Both the position numbers and the translations under genes were made by a program. A model generated the notes under the pieces. It saw only the letters and a program-made list of their open reading frames with translations. It was not told the origin of the DNA and did no database searches. From Armatimonadota bacterium (lineage in GTDB: Bacteria > Armatimonadota > UBA5829 > DSUL01), in contig AP024674.1 of the NCBI GenBank assembly GCA_025998755.1, positions 2,868,162 through 2,932,161 of the forward strand: DNA of 64,000 nucleotides, read 5' to 3'. Positions 1-8,558 of this stretch are shown in pieces (the first letter of the stretch is position 1; every line of letters starts with the position of its first letter).

Positions 1-1191
1 CGGCTCAGTGGTTCCCGGACGCACGAACTGCAGCGCCATCACCAGTCCTGCGCCGTCCGCCCGACCGATCCTTCCGCTGGAGGCCGCCATCATACGGGCG
101 CCCGCATCCAGCAGATCACGCTCCAGCTCTTTCGCGTGCTCAACCAGCCCTTCTTCCAGAATGACCTCGATATTCGCCAGGGCGGCGGCCGCACAGACCG
201 GGTTGGCGGAGTGGGTGGAGGTCATTTCGCCCGGTCCGTAAAGACCCATCATTTCGTCGGTCCCCGCCACTGCGGAAAGGGGCATCCCTCCAGAGATCCC
301 CTTCCCGAAGCAAGCCAGGTCCGGTACGATTCCGTAGTGCTGGAACCCGAACATTTTGCCCGTGCGGCCGAATCCCGCCTGCACCTCATCGAAGATGAGC
401 GCCGCGCCGTTGGCGTCGCACCACGCGCGAAGATCCCTTGCATACTGCTCCGGCATCAACTTCGCGTTGCATCCTTGATAGGTCTCGCTGAGGACGCCGG
501 CTACCTGCTCGGGACGCACACCTTTCTGGGCCAGGGTTTTCTCAAACAGGGCGAACGACGTGTCCGGGCAGCGGAAACCATCCGGATAGGGGACCTGCAC
601 GAAATCCGGACAGCCGCAGCCGATCCACGTCTTCAGGGCAGGGATGCCTCCGGCGAGCTGTGAGCCCATGGTGCGCCCATGGAAAGCGTTGTCGAATCCG
701 ACAATGACCCTGCGCTGTGTCTCTCCGCGGGTCACGGCGCGTGTCTTGGCCAGTTTGATGGCGCACTCCACCGCCTCCGATCCCGTCGTCAGAAGGAACA
801 CCCGGTGCAGAGGCGGCGGCATGAGAGAGCTGAGCTTCTCCACCAGCCGGGCGCGCACGTCGGTGGGGAAGCAGTAGGCGTGATACAGGTGCTTTTCCGC
901 CGTCTCGCGGATCGCCGCCACCACCCGGGGGTGATGGTGCCCCACGCTGGTCACCAGCACTCCCGAGCTGAAGTCTATCCACTGGTTGCCGTACGGGTCG
1001 CGGATGAAGCTGCCTTCGCCTGAATCCCAGATAACCGGCGGCTGCCCGCCCATGGAGCGGGGCTCGGCGTCGCGCAGCTTCTGCAGGATGGGTATGGACT
1101 CCGGAACAGGGATGGGAGTGACGATGCGGCGATACGCGGTCTCAATGCGCTCGACCTGGCGCGGTTCAAGCGGAAATTCTCTGGTTGCCAA
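1..1191 (-). CDS. Class-III PLP aminotransferase (GabT-like), 3' end cut by window edge
   Basis: PLP enzyme that moves an amino group from an amine or omega-amino acid to a keto acid. The visible 397 codons read without a stop to base 1. Family landmarks are present: the TTGSEAVECAIK segment, an FHGRTMG segment, the PLP-holding aspartate in LIFDEVQAGFGRTGK, and the Schiff-base lysine in the FGKGISGGMP segment. These fit the GabT/4-aminobutyrate aminotransferase branch, but substrate cannot be told. The start is TTG at 1191, preceded by AGAGGA seven bases upstream; no ATG in that frame fits the conserved N-terminus better. It lies about 90 bases downstream of the M20 peptidase gene on the same strand, so a shared transcript is likely. 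The C-terminal end is outside the window. Confidence 0.85.
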   Translation of the reverse strand, partial: MATREFPLEPRQVERIETAYRRIVTPIPVPESIPILQKLRDAEPRSMGGQPPVIWDSGEGSFIRDPYGNQWIDFSSGVLVTSVGHHHPRVVAAIRETAEKHLYHAYCFPTDVRARLVEKLSSLMPPPLHRVFLLTTGSEAVECAIKLAKTRAVTRGETQRRVIVGFDNAFHGRTMGSQLAGGIPALKTWIGCGCPDFVQVPYPDGFRCPDTSFALFEKTLAQKGVRPEQVAGVLSETYQGCNAKLMPEQYARDLRAWCDANGAALIFDEVQAGFGRTGKMFGFQHYGIVPDLACFGKGISGGMPLSAVAGTDEMMGLYGPGEMTSTHSANPVCAAAALANIEVILEEGLVEHAKELERDLLDAGARMMAASSGRIGRADGAGLVMALQFVRPGTTEP

Positions 1192-1279
1192 TGCGGGTCC
1201 TCTTCTGCGGTGTGTGTGAAGCGATAATGCCCACCCCTCTCCCCAGTTGAGTTCGACTTGCGCGCCCGGACCTCCTGCC

Positions 1280-2536
1280 TCATACCGTCTCTGTGCCGCA
1301 CCAGCGGACGATGAGCCGCGCCAGCGCCCGCGCTGCGTCGCGAATCTCCTCCAGCGCCACCTTCTCCCAAGCGGAATGCGCATCCCGCAGGTCGCCCGGC
1401 CCAAAAACTACCGTCGGGATGCCCGCCCGGAGATGGATCAGGCGGGCGTCGCAGGACGCCAGAAAACCGGAGATCTGCGCTCGCCCACGAACCTCCGCCA
1501 CCTGCTGCGCAAGCAACGTGGGCAGGGGATGGGCCACGTCCAGGGCGTAAGGAGCGTTAGCAAGCCCATCGAAGCGGATCTCAGCATCCACTCTGTGGCG
1601 TTGCCGAGCCTCACGCACCGCCGACTCCAACCCTGAGCGCACCTCCTCCAGCGAGGCGTTCGGAAGAAAACTGACAGCACCCCTGGCCTCGGCCGTGGCC
1701 GGAACGGTGGAGGGCCAGTCACCGGCGTGGACCTCACCGATATTCACGTGCACCGGGCTGGGATGGGACGGAAACAGGGGCACGTCCCGGGACCGCTCAA
1801 CCAGGGCCTCTCCGAACGCGCGTACTCCCGCCAGCACCTTTTCCAGATCCTCGAAGGCGCTCTGCCCCTCCCACCAGCGTCCCATATGGGTGGCCTTCCC
1901 ACGGACCAGGATGCGGAACCACAGCGCGCCGCGATTGGCCGGATGCACTTCCAGGCGCGAGGGCTCCAGCACCACGCATCCGTCTGCCCGCCCGCCTGTC
2001 CGGATCCATGCCAGTGTGCCGTTGCCCCCGGCCTCCTCCTCCACCACGCTGAGCCCCACGCATTCGCCGGTTGGTTCCAGGCCCGCTTCCCTGACTGCCA
2101 GCATCGCCAGGCACATTGTAACCACCTGCCCTTTAGCGTCGCAGGCTCCGCGTCCGCAAATGACGTTGTTCTCCCTATGGACGGCGTATCCCGAGGTTGC
2201 CTCAGGCGGCACTACGTCCATGTGGGTGTTCAAAACGAGGGTTTTCCCGCCGGCGGCTCTCCCGATGCGCATCCGCACGTTGGGAGCGTGACGCCCGTCC
2301 GCCTGACAGGGCACGTAGTCCGCATCGCTCTCCAGCTCAGGATCCACCTCCTGCAGAAAACACTCCATGCCGCGGCCCATTAGCCAGCGGAGCAGGGTAA
2401 GTTGCGCCTCGCCCTCCGAGCCCGCCGGCGACGGGACCTGGATGAGCCGCTCCAGAAGCACGGCCGCATCCTCCAGCATACCATCAATGGCGCGGTCCAA
2501 GCGGTGGCCTGCGTCCCGTGGCTCCTCTGTCGTCAT
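1280..2536 (-). CDS. M20-family metallopeptidase (ArgE/DapE/ACY1 type)
   Basis: Dinuclear zinc amidohydrolase/peptidase of 418 residues. The metal ligands of the M20 family can be seen in order: His in NTHMDVV (about residue 105), the bridging Asp in GACDAKG, the catalytic Glu pair in VVEEEAGGNG, Glu in VVLEPS, and His in DAHSAWE near the C-terminus. The dimerisation lid lies between them. This architecture is shared by acetylornithine deacetylase, succinyl-diaminopimelate desuccinylase and aminoacylase, so the substrate is open. Its ATG overlaps the stop of the upstream channel gene by four bases (ATGA), which implies translational coupling. With the following aminotransferase it may form an amino-acid-salvage pair; that pairing is inference. 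Confidence 0.85.
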   Translation of the reverse strand: MTTEEPRDAGHRLDRAIDGMLEDAAVLLERLIQVPSPAGSEGEAQLTLLRWLMGRGMECFLQEVDPELESDADYVPCQADGRHAPNVRMRIGRAAGGKTLVLNTHMDVVPPEATSGYAVHRENNVICGRGACDAKGQVVTMCLAMLAVREAGLEPTGECVGLSVVEEEAGGNGTLAWIRTGGRADGCVVLEPSRLEVHPANRGALWFRILVRGKATHMGRWWEGQSAFEDLEKVLAGVRAFGEALVERSRDVPLFPSHPSPVHVNIGEVHAGDWPSTVPATAEARGAVSFLPNASLEEVRSGLESAVREARQRHRVDAEIRFDGLANAPYALDVAHPLPTLLAQQVAEVRGRAQISGFLASCDARLIHLRAGIPTVVFGPGDLRDAHSAWEKVALEEIRDAARALARLIVRWCGTETV

Positions 2537-3330
2537 CTGCTCCGGATTTCCTGCTCCAGCCGATCCAACTCCGCCCGGATGTTCTGGAGCCGCTGAAGCA
2601 CCTCCGCCTGCGGGCCGGATGCGTCCCGCTCCTTCTCATACTCGGCCTTTGCGGTCTCCAGGTTGTTCAGCACCACGGCGATGAACAGGTTCACCACCAC
2701 GAATACCGCAATGACCACGTAGCTCCCGTAAAACGCCCAAGCCCACGGGTGCTCTCCTTCGGTCGCGCGCATCACTTCCACCCATCCCTCCAGCGTCAGG
2801 ATCTGGAAGAGTGTCATCAGCGATCGCGCGAGGGTCCCCCAGTGCTCCGGGTCGTCGTTGTGGAACGAGTGATAGCCCAGCACTCCATAGACATAGAGGA
2901 GCAGAGAGAGCAGCAGGGTGACGTGTCCGAGGGATGGGATGGAACGCAGCATCGTCGCCACGATGAGGCGGAGTTCCTCCGACACGGACACCACACGCAC
3001 CACTCTCAGCAACCTCGCGACGCGCGCGATATTGGCGAAAGCTCCCGTCTGAGGCAAAAGCGACGCGGAGACGATCAAGAAGTCGAAAACATTCCAGCCG
3101 TTGGCAAAGAAGCGGTGATAGCGCGGTCCGCAGGCCAGGATGCGGATGATGATCTCCACCACAAAGATGATCTGAATGGCCACGTTGATGGCGTGGAACA
3201 GATCTCCGAAGGCACTCATCAGCCTGGCGGAGGTCTCCAGACCCATCACCACGGCGGTGAAAACGATGATCCCGAGGATGGCGTTCTGGAAGAGCCGGCT
3301 CTCGGCGATGCGGCGGCAGACTCCTGTCAT
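2533..3330 (-). CDS. Single-domain voltage-gated cation channel (BacNav/Cav type) with TLEGW filter
   Basis: A six-helix inner-membrane channel subunit of 265 residues that should act as a homotetramer. S1-S3 are hydrophobic segments around residues 14-35, 44-67 and 77-95. S4 (about 98-118) carries arginines at three-residue spacing. S5 spans about 133-155, the pore helix and filter about 168-186, and S6 about 198-225. The C-terminus (about 241-265) looks like the coiled coil of bacterial sodium channels. The filter reads TLEGWVE at 179-185 where classical BacNav channels have TLESW. A glycine there is the calcium-selectivity determinant reported for the prokaryotic channel CavMr, so calcium permeation is possible but unproven. 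The gene is coupled to the following M20 gene and follows a membrane J-domain gene. Confidence 0.88.
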   Translation of the reverse strand: MTGVCRRIAESRLFQNAILGIIVFTAVVMGLETSARLMSAFGDLFHAINVAIQIIFVVEIIIRILACGPRYHRFFANGWNVFDFLIVSASLLPQTGAFANIARVARLLRVVRVVSVSEELRLIVATMLRSIPSLGHVTLLLSLLLYVYGVLGYHSFHNDDPEHWGTLARSLMTLFQILTLEGWVEVMRATEGEHPWAWAFYGSYVVIAVFVVVNLFIAVVLNNLETAKAEYEKERDASGPQAEVLQRLQNIRAELDRLEQEIRSR

Positions 3331-3393
3331 CGTGAGTTTTGAGGATTCCTTTCCGTTGCCCGGCGGACGCCGGGAGGTTTCAGAGTGCGGCCA

Positions 3394-4092
3394 CTATCCG
3401 CGGGCCACTTCCGGGGATTCCCTCCAGGCTGCGGCGGCCGCCGTCGAAAGGCCACCGCCCGAGCTGAACGCCACAAGGGCCCATGCGCGCGCCGGATCCA
3501 GCAGGAAGGCATCCAGCAACAATACGTATGCCGTCGCCGCGATGATTCCGATGGCGGCCCCGGCAACCCCTCCGCTCAGCAGGTTCTGCCGGAGAAACCT
3601 GCCGGAGGCCTCGGCTGCGGCAAGACCGCCTCCCAGCGCCCCCAGAAGGGCGAAGCCGGCCACGCACCAAGCCAGAGCAGGCGTCTGGAACAGACTGGCT
3701 GGCCCTCCCGTGGCCATCAGATAGGCCAGCCCGGCCATCGCTCCCAGCGCCAGTCCCGTCAGGCTTCTCAGAGTCAGCAGCCCGGTGCGCTCGGGTGCGA
3801 AAGCCACCGGAGAGGTGGGGACCTGCCGGCCCGTGGCCCGAAATGCCGCTTCCAGCGGCTCGGCTCCTGGCCGCGAGAAATATTCCTCCAGAGTGCGGTA
3901 CGCGTGGATGATGCGCTTGAGCTCCTCTTCCGCGCCAGGACGCCCGGGATTCAGATCGGGATGGCACGCGCGGACGCGCCGGCGGAATGCCTGCCGGACC
4001 GACTTTCTATCCACTCTGCCCCTCAGTCCCAGGACCTCATAACATTCACTGAGGGGCATAGGGCGACGGTTCTTTCCTGTCTCCTTTGCCAA
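3394..4092 (-). CDS. Membrane-anchored J-domain protein
   Basis: Protein of 232 residues with an N-terminal J domain (about 14-72) and a hydrophobic C-terminal half. The HPD tripeptide that stimulates Hsp70 ATPase is present at residues 44-46 (ACHPDLNPG), and the helix II/III residues around it fit DnaJ. There is no G/F or zinc-finger region, so this is a type III J protein rather than DnaJ itself. Three or four membrane segments, rich in Gly and Ala, follow between about residues 105 and 225. It is the first gene after the terminator that closes the upstream operon, and 63 bases separate it from the ion channel. Recruiting DnaK to a membrane client is the simplest role; the client is unknown. 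Confidence 0.75.
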   Translation of the reverse strand: MAKETGKNRRPMPLSECYEVLGLRGRVDRKSVRQAFRRRVRACHPDLNPGRPGAEEELKRIIHAYRTLEEYFSRPGAEPLEAAFRATGRQVPTSPVAFAPERTGLLTLRSLTGLALGAMAGLAYLMATGGPASLFQTPALAWCVAGFALLGALGGGLAAAEASGRFLRQNLLSGGVAGAAIGIIAATAYVLLLDAFLLDPARAWALVAFSSGGGLSTAAAAAWRESPEVARG

Positions 4093-4128
4093 CAGTGTCT
4101 TCCCGGATACTTCAGCTTCGCAAAATTC

Positions 4129-4157
4129 ATTGTAACAGCTGCGGTGCCCGTTCGAAA
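4129..4157 (-). promoter_or_regulatory. Putative sigma-70 promoter for the J-domain/channel operon
   Basis: On the minus strand TTTCGA and TACAAT are separated by 17 bases, 37 bases upstream of the J-domain start codon. The -10 is strong, the -35 weak. It sits just downstream of the terminator at 4174-4201, which fits a new transcription unit. Confidence 0.5.
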
Positions 4158-4173
4158 ACGTCCACCTCAGCAG

Positions 4174-4201
4174 TACAAATAAAAATAACCCGCGTGCGGG
4201 T
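4174..4201 (-). terminator. Intrinsic terminator closing the rpsB-mgtC operon
   Basis: Read on the minus strand there is a perfect six-base-pair stem, ACCCGC with GCGGGT around a two-base loop, followed at once by the T-rich tract TATTTTTATTT. It lies about 125 bases after the mgtC stop and before the J-domain promoter. Confidence 0.85.
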
Positions 4202-4326
4202 CGGGGTTCAGCGTGTTGCCGCGAGCATCGGTCGGGCGTTCTCGTCTGTCCGGCAAGGCAGTCTCTGCCCTCACGCGCTCCTCCCCGTAAATGCCGGCGG
4301 CCTTGCTCCGAGATTGCAGTCCGGGC

Positions 4327-4992
4327 TCACCGCCACTCGACGGCTACGATGTCCTGCAACTCGCTGAGGCGGCCCGTCAGCTCCGGGATGTCCAGACCTC
4401 CAGGGCGATAGACCGAGAGGGCCAGCGTCCCCACGCCGCCACCCAGCCCGGCCAGGGTGCCGGCGCTCCGCACCTCGATTCCCATGTCGTCCAGCAGGTC
4501 CACCACCTGGCGCATGGTCTTCTTGGCGTTGGTGCAGGTGACGAACAGCTCCCGGGAGTCCCTCCATCCCTCCAGAAAGCGCTCGATCCTCCGGATGATG
4601 GTCAGCGTGGCCCAGATGACCAACGTGGCGATGAGCGCCGTATAGATCATCCTCCCGCCTAGCCCCACGGCAAGCCCGACGCCCGCCACTGCCCAGAGGG
4701 TGGCCGCCGTCGTCAGGCCGCGCACCACACTGCCGTGATGGATGATTGTCCCCGCTCCCAGGAATCCTACACCCGTCACGATCTGCGCCGCGATGCGTCC
4801 GGCATCGCCCGTGGTTCCTGCAACCTGCCGTGAGGCGATGGTGAAGAGCGTGGCTCCAACACCCACCAGAATGTGCGTCCGTAACCCGGCCGGGCGGCCA
4901 TGCAGCTCCCGCTCGAATCCCACAACGCTTGCGAACACCACGGACAGCACCAGTTGTCCCGTGACGTTCAGCAGATAATCCCAGGTTGCCAT
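4327..4992 (-). CDS. mgtC: MgtC/SapB family membrane protein
   Basis: Inner-membrane protein of 221 residues. The N-terminal two thirds form four or five membrane helices with the MgtC signature: ERELHGRPAGLRTH near residues 28-41, then VGVGATLF, and a GxGFLGAGTI segment near 93-102. The C-terminal domain (about 150-221) is a soluble ACT-like region, as in full-length MgtC proteins. Family members are linked to low-magnesium survival and control of ATP synthase, but many homologues have no tested role. The gene follows proS by 39 bases and is the last in the long operon before the terminator at 4174-4201. Confidence 0.85.
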   Translation of the reverse strand: MATWDYLLNVTGQLVLSVVFASVVGFERELHGRPAGLRTHILVGVGATLFTIASRQVAGTTGDAGRIAAQIVTGVGFLGAGTIIHHGSVVRGLTTAATLWAVAGVGLAVGLGGRMIYTALIATLVIWATLTIIRRIERFLEGWRDSRELFVTCTNAKKTMRQVVDLLDDMGIEVRSAGTLAGLGGGVGTLALSVYRPGGLDIPELTGRLSELQDIVAVEWR

Positions 4993-5031
4993 CTGCCGCC
5001 GATCCTTATCCGTTCCCGGTGAGGGGACCGT

Positions 5032-6771
5032 TCAGCGGGCCGCCGCTTCCGCCTCCGCCGCCGCCCGGTCCAATTCCGAGATGAGCGCGCGCCGCATCGC
5101 CAGCGTGCGCTCCACGATATCGGTCACCGCCACCTCTTCGCGCACGTCCCGCCCGCGCACCCGCAACTCCACCCAGCCGTCCCGCGCTCCGCGCCCCACC
5201 ACTATCTGCAACGGGATGCCGATCAGATCGGCGTCCTTGAACTTTACACCGGCCCGCTCATCCCGGTCGTCCAGCAGGACGGAGATGCCGGCCTGTTGCA
5301 GCATTGCGAAGATCTCTTCAGCCACCTGGATGTCCTGCGCCGCGTTCAGACAGACCAGCGTCACATCGAAGGGCGCCACCGTCGCCGGCCACAGAAGGCC
5401 GTCCACATCGGCGTTCTGTTCCGCGATGGCCGCCACCGCCCGGCTCACCCCCAGTCCGTAGCTACCCAGATAGACCGGGCGCTCCTGTCCGGCCGCATCC
5501 TGAAAATACGCCCCCATCGCCTCGCTGAAACGGGTGCCGATCTGGAAGATGTGCGCCATCTCAATGCCGTAAAGCGCTTCCAGCTCGCCTCCGCAGCGGG
5601 GACAGGGATCTCCGTCGCACGCCGCCCGCAGATCCGCCCAAAGATCCACCTGAAAATCCCGGCCCTCATTGACATTCAGCACGTGAGCGTCCGCATGGTT
5701 GGCCCCGGCCACCCAGTTGCCTCCGATCTGCAGTTCGCGGTCGGCGATGATGCGCACACCCTCCAGACCCTGGGGGCCGGCGAAGCCCACCGGCGCGCCG
5801 GTGATCCGCTCCACCACATCGGCGGAGGCCATCTCCACGGCCACCCCGCCCAGAGCCCGCTCCAGCTTGGCCTCGTTCAGATCCCGGTCTCCCCGCACCA
5901 GCGCAGCCACCACGTCGCCATTCTGAGTGCAGTAAAGCAGCGTCTTGATCAGCTTTTCAGCCGGCACCTGCAGGAACGCCGTGACCTCCTCCACCGTACG
6001 CATCCCGGGAGTCCGGACCAGCTTCGGCGGGTCTGCTTCGATGGGCTCGGCGGGTCCGGGGTCGCCCAGCTCGCAGCGGTCGGAATCCGCCGCATATCCG
6101 CAGGAGTCGCACAGGAAGACCAGGTCTTCGCCCGAGTCCACCAGAGTCACGAAGCGGTGGTTCGTGCTGCCGAAACCGTCCGGGTCGGCCTCCACCGTCA
6201 CGAAGTCCAGGCCCATGCGCGCCAGCGCCCGCACATAGGCCACGCGCATCTTGCCGTAAGCCCTGTCCAGGCACTCCTGCGAAGCGTGGAAGCTGTAGCA
6301 GTCGTGCATCATGAACTCGCGGCAGCGTAGCACCCCGCCGCGCGGCCGCGGCTCGTCGCGGAACTTGATCTGCACCTGATACAGCAGCAGGGGAAGCTGG
6401 CGGTAGCTGCGCACCTCGGAGCGGATCAGGTCCGTCGCCACCTCCTCGTGCGTCATCCCCAGAACCAGGTCCCGTCTGGAGCGGTCCTGCAACCGGAACA
6501 GGACGTCCATTCCCGTGCGCCCGGTCTCCTCCCAGAGTTCCAGGGGCTGCAGCGCAGGAAACAGCACCTCTTGCGCTCCGGCACGCTCCGACTCCTCGCG
6601 CACCAGCGCCGCGATCCGCCGCAGCACCCGCCGTCCCAGAGGCAGCCATGAGTAGACACCGCTGGCCAGCTTGCGCATGTACCCCGCCCTCAGCAGGAGC
6701 CTGTGGCTGATGAGCTCCGCTTCTGAAGGGATCTCCCTCTGGGTGGGTATGAACGCCTGAGAGTATCTCAC
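5032..6771 (-). CDS. proS: Prolyl-tRNA synthetase (bacterial type with editing domain)
   Basis: Cytosolic class II aminoacyl-tRNA synthetase that charges tRNA-Pro. At 579 residues it matches the long bacterial form. The N-terminal catalytic part holds motif 1 around LPLGRRVLRRI, motif 2 with the FRDEPRPRGG loop, and the GMTHEEV segment. An inserted editing domain follows at about residues 225-400, before motif 3 with GLGVSRAVAA. The C-terminal anticodon-binding domain starts near residue 470. A stretch CDSCGYAADSD near residue 220 looks like a cysteine pair at the edge of the insertion. Its ATG overlaps the stop of the upstream N-acetyltransferase by four bases. Confidence 0.95.
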   Translation of the reverse strand: MRYSQAFIPTQREIPSEAELISHRLLLRAGYMRKLASGVYSWLPLGRRVLRRIAALVREESERAGAQEVLFPALQPLELWEETGRTGMDVLFRLQDRSRRDLVLGMTHEEVATDLIRSEVRSYRQLPLLLYQVQIKFRDEPRPRGGVLRCREFMMHDCYSFHASQECLDRAYGKMRVAYVRALARMGLDFVTVEADPDGFGSTNHRFVTLVDSGEDLVFLCDSCGYAADSDRCELGDPGPAEPIEADPPKLVRTPGMRTVEEVTAFLQVPAEKLIKTLLYCTQNGDVVAALVRGDRDLNEAKLERALGGVAVEMASADVVERITGAPVGFAGPQGLEGVRIIADRELQIGGNWVAGANHADAHVLNVNEGRDFQVDLWADLRAACDGDPCPRCGGELEALYGIEMAHIFQIGTRFSEAMGAYFQDAAGQERPVYLGSYGLGVSRAVAAIAEQNADVDGLLWPATVAPFDVTLVCLNAAQDIQVAEEIFAMLQQAGISVLLDDRDERAGVKFKDADLIGIPLQIVVGRGARDGWVELRVRGRDVREEVAVTDIVERTLAMRRALISELDRAAAEAEAAAR

Positions 6772-7316
6772 TTTGCCCCCGCCTCGGCTCCGCCGGTCTC
6801 CACCTCGACACGCACGCCCCGTTCTTCCGGAGCCTCATCCCGTCCGGGTGTTCCGGAGAGGTCCATCTCCACTGCCACTTCGCCGCATGCTTCGAAGAAC
6901 CTGCATTTGAAGCAGTCGCGCCAGATCTTCTGAGGAAACCGCGAGCGCGGCACCCGCCGGAACCCCAGCTTCTCGAAGAACTCCGGCTTCAGCGTAAGCG
7001 CAAACACTCGCGTGAGGCCCAGATCCCGCGCTTCGCGCAGGCACTCCAGCACCAGCTTCCGTCCCAGTCCGCGCCCCTGATACTCGCGGCTCACGACCAG
7101 CGAGCGGATCTCCGCAAGGTCGTAGTCCATCACGTGAAGCGCCACACATCCGCAAAGCTGGCCATCCTCGCACGCCACGTGGAAGTCGCGAAGGATCTCG
7201 TAAAGCTCATCCTCGGACCTGTGCAGCATCTCTCCCAGGTCGGCGTGCTCGTTGACCAGCCTGGCGATATGGGGCACGTCTCCGGCTCTGGCGCCTCTGA
7301 TCTGCATATCGTGCAT
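6768..7316 (-). CDS. argA: Short N-acetylglutamate synthase-like GNAT acetyltransferase
   Basis: GNAT enzyme of 182 residues that should acetylate glutamate (first step of arginine synthesis) or a similar amino group. The acetyl-CoA loop appears as REYQGRGLGRKL. The family tail FPQKIWRDCFKCRFFEAC, with its cysteines, is typical of the short stand-alone ArgA/S-NAGS group rather than of general GNATs. After that tail there is a non-conserved acidic extension of about 40 residues. I chose ATG at 7316 because AGGAG lies directly upstream; ATG at 7307 is also possible and 7343 is too far out. It sits between ispG and proS, an unusual place for an arginine gene, and overlaps proS by four bases. Confidence 0.75.
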   Translation of the reverse strand: MHDMQIRGARAGDVPHIARLVNEHADLGEMLHRSEDELYEILRDFHVACEDGQLCGCVALHVMDYDLAEIRSLVVSREYQGRGLGRKLVLECLREARDLGLTRVFALTLKPEFFEKLGFRRVPRSRFPQKIWRDCFKCRFFEACGEVAVEMDLSGTPGRDEAPEERGVRVEVETGGAEAGAK

Positions 7317-7412
7317 TGTCTCCTGCTCTCGCGCAGAATGCAAACAGCGGCCGCGTGCGACGCAGCCGCTGCCCGGGTTCCCTCCGGTATCCTCCGGAGA
7401 TGGGCGCGCGGG

Positions 7413-8498
7413 CTACTCTTTCCGCGGCTCCTCCCCGTCTCCGGCCGCCGCGATCCTCTCCACGTGACGCACCAGTTCGTCCACCATTTCGCTTTCCGGC
7501 ACCTTCCCGAGCTGCTCCCCACGCGCGAAGATCAATCCCACGCCGCCCCCGCCGGCCAGCCCCACGTCGGCCATCCTCGCCTCGCCGGGGCCATTCACCA
7601 CGCACCCCATAACAGCCACACGCAGCGGCCGCGACGTCTTGATGTGCTGCAGCCGTTCTTTTACCGCCTCCGCAGTGCCATGCAAGTCTATGTCGCAGCG
7701 TCCGCACGACGGACAGGCCACGATGGTAATACCTCCCTCGCGAAGGTCCAGGCACTCCAGAAGCTGCTTGCCCACCCGGATCTCCTCCACCGGGTCCGCT
7801 GTCAGGGAGACCCGGATGGTGTCCCCGATGCCCATCGCCAGAAGCGCCCCGATCCCAACGCAGGAGCGGATGGTGCCCTCGAAGGGCAGGCCGGCCTCGG
7901 TGATCCCCAGATGCAGAGGATAGTCCGTCAGCTCCGCCATCATCCGGTAGGCCGCGATGGTCGTCGGCACTTCGAACGACTTCAACGAGATCACAATATC
8001 GTGAAACCCTTCCTCCTCCAGTATGCGCACCTCGTCCAGCGCGCTCTGGACAAGGGCCTGCGGCGTGGGAGGTCCGTAGCGCTCCGTATCCAGCGATCCG
8101 GAGTTCGCTCCCACCCTGATGGGGATCATTCGCTCTTTCGCGGCCCGCACCACCTCACGGATCTTCTGCGGGTCCCGGATGTTGCCGGGGTTCAAGCGGA
8201 GCTTGTCAATGCCCGCCTCAATGGCCTTGAGCGCCAGAATGTGACTGAAGTGGATGTCCGCCACCAGCGGCACAGGAGACTGGCGGCGGATTTCGGGAAT
8301 GGCTTCCGCATCGCGGTGATGCGGGACCGCGATACGCACAATGTCCGCTCCCGCCTCCGCCAGCTCGTTGATCTGGCGCACAGTGGCGTCTATGTCATGG
8401 GTCTTCGTGGTGCACATGGACTGGAGCGCGACCGGCGCATCGCCGCCGATCCCGACTCCGCCCACATTCACCATCCTGCTTTTGCGTCTTTGTATCAT
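7413..8498 (-). CDS. ispG: 4-hydroxy-3-methylbut-2-enyl diphosphate synthase (IspG/GcpE)
   Basis: Iron-sulfur enzyme of the MEP isoprenoid pathway that reduces methylerythritol cyclodiphosphate to HMBPP. The 361-residue length is that of the short bacterial type. The TIM-barrel half begins with the conserved VNVGGVGIGG and PVALQSMCTTKT segments. The [4Fe-4S] ligands lie in ACPSCGRCD (about residues 263-271) and in the downstream VNGPGEAR region. Start at 8498 is the longest ATG; an internal ATG eight codons later follows AAGCAGG and could be used instead. With dxr two genes upstream, it puts two MEP enzymes in the operon. Confidence 0.95.
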   Translation of the reverse strand: MIQRRKSRMVNVGGVGIGGDAPVALQSMCTTKTHDIDATVRQINELAEAGADIVRIAVPHHRDAEAIPEIRRQSPVPLVADIHFSHILALKAIEAGIDKLRLNPGNIRDPQKIREVVRAAKERMIPIRVGANSGSLDTERYGPPTPQALVQSALDEVRILEEEGFHDIVISLKSFEVPTTIAAYRMMAELTDYPLHLGITEAGLPFEGTIRSCVGIGALLAMGIGDTIRVSLTADPVEEIRVGKQLLECLDLREGGITIVACPSCGRCDIDLHGTAEAVKERLQHIKTSRPLRVAVMGCVVNGPGEARMADVGLAGGGGVGLIFARGEQLGKVPESEMVDELVRHVERIAAAGDGEEPRKE

Positions 8499-8558
8499 TA
8501 TTTCAAGCCCAAGTGTCCGGCTGGGACAATCCGGACGGGTCAGCGTGTCTTTTTGAGG

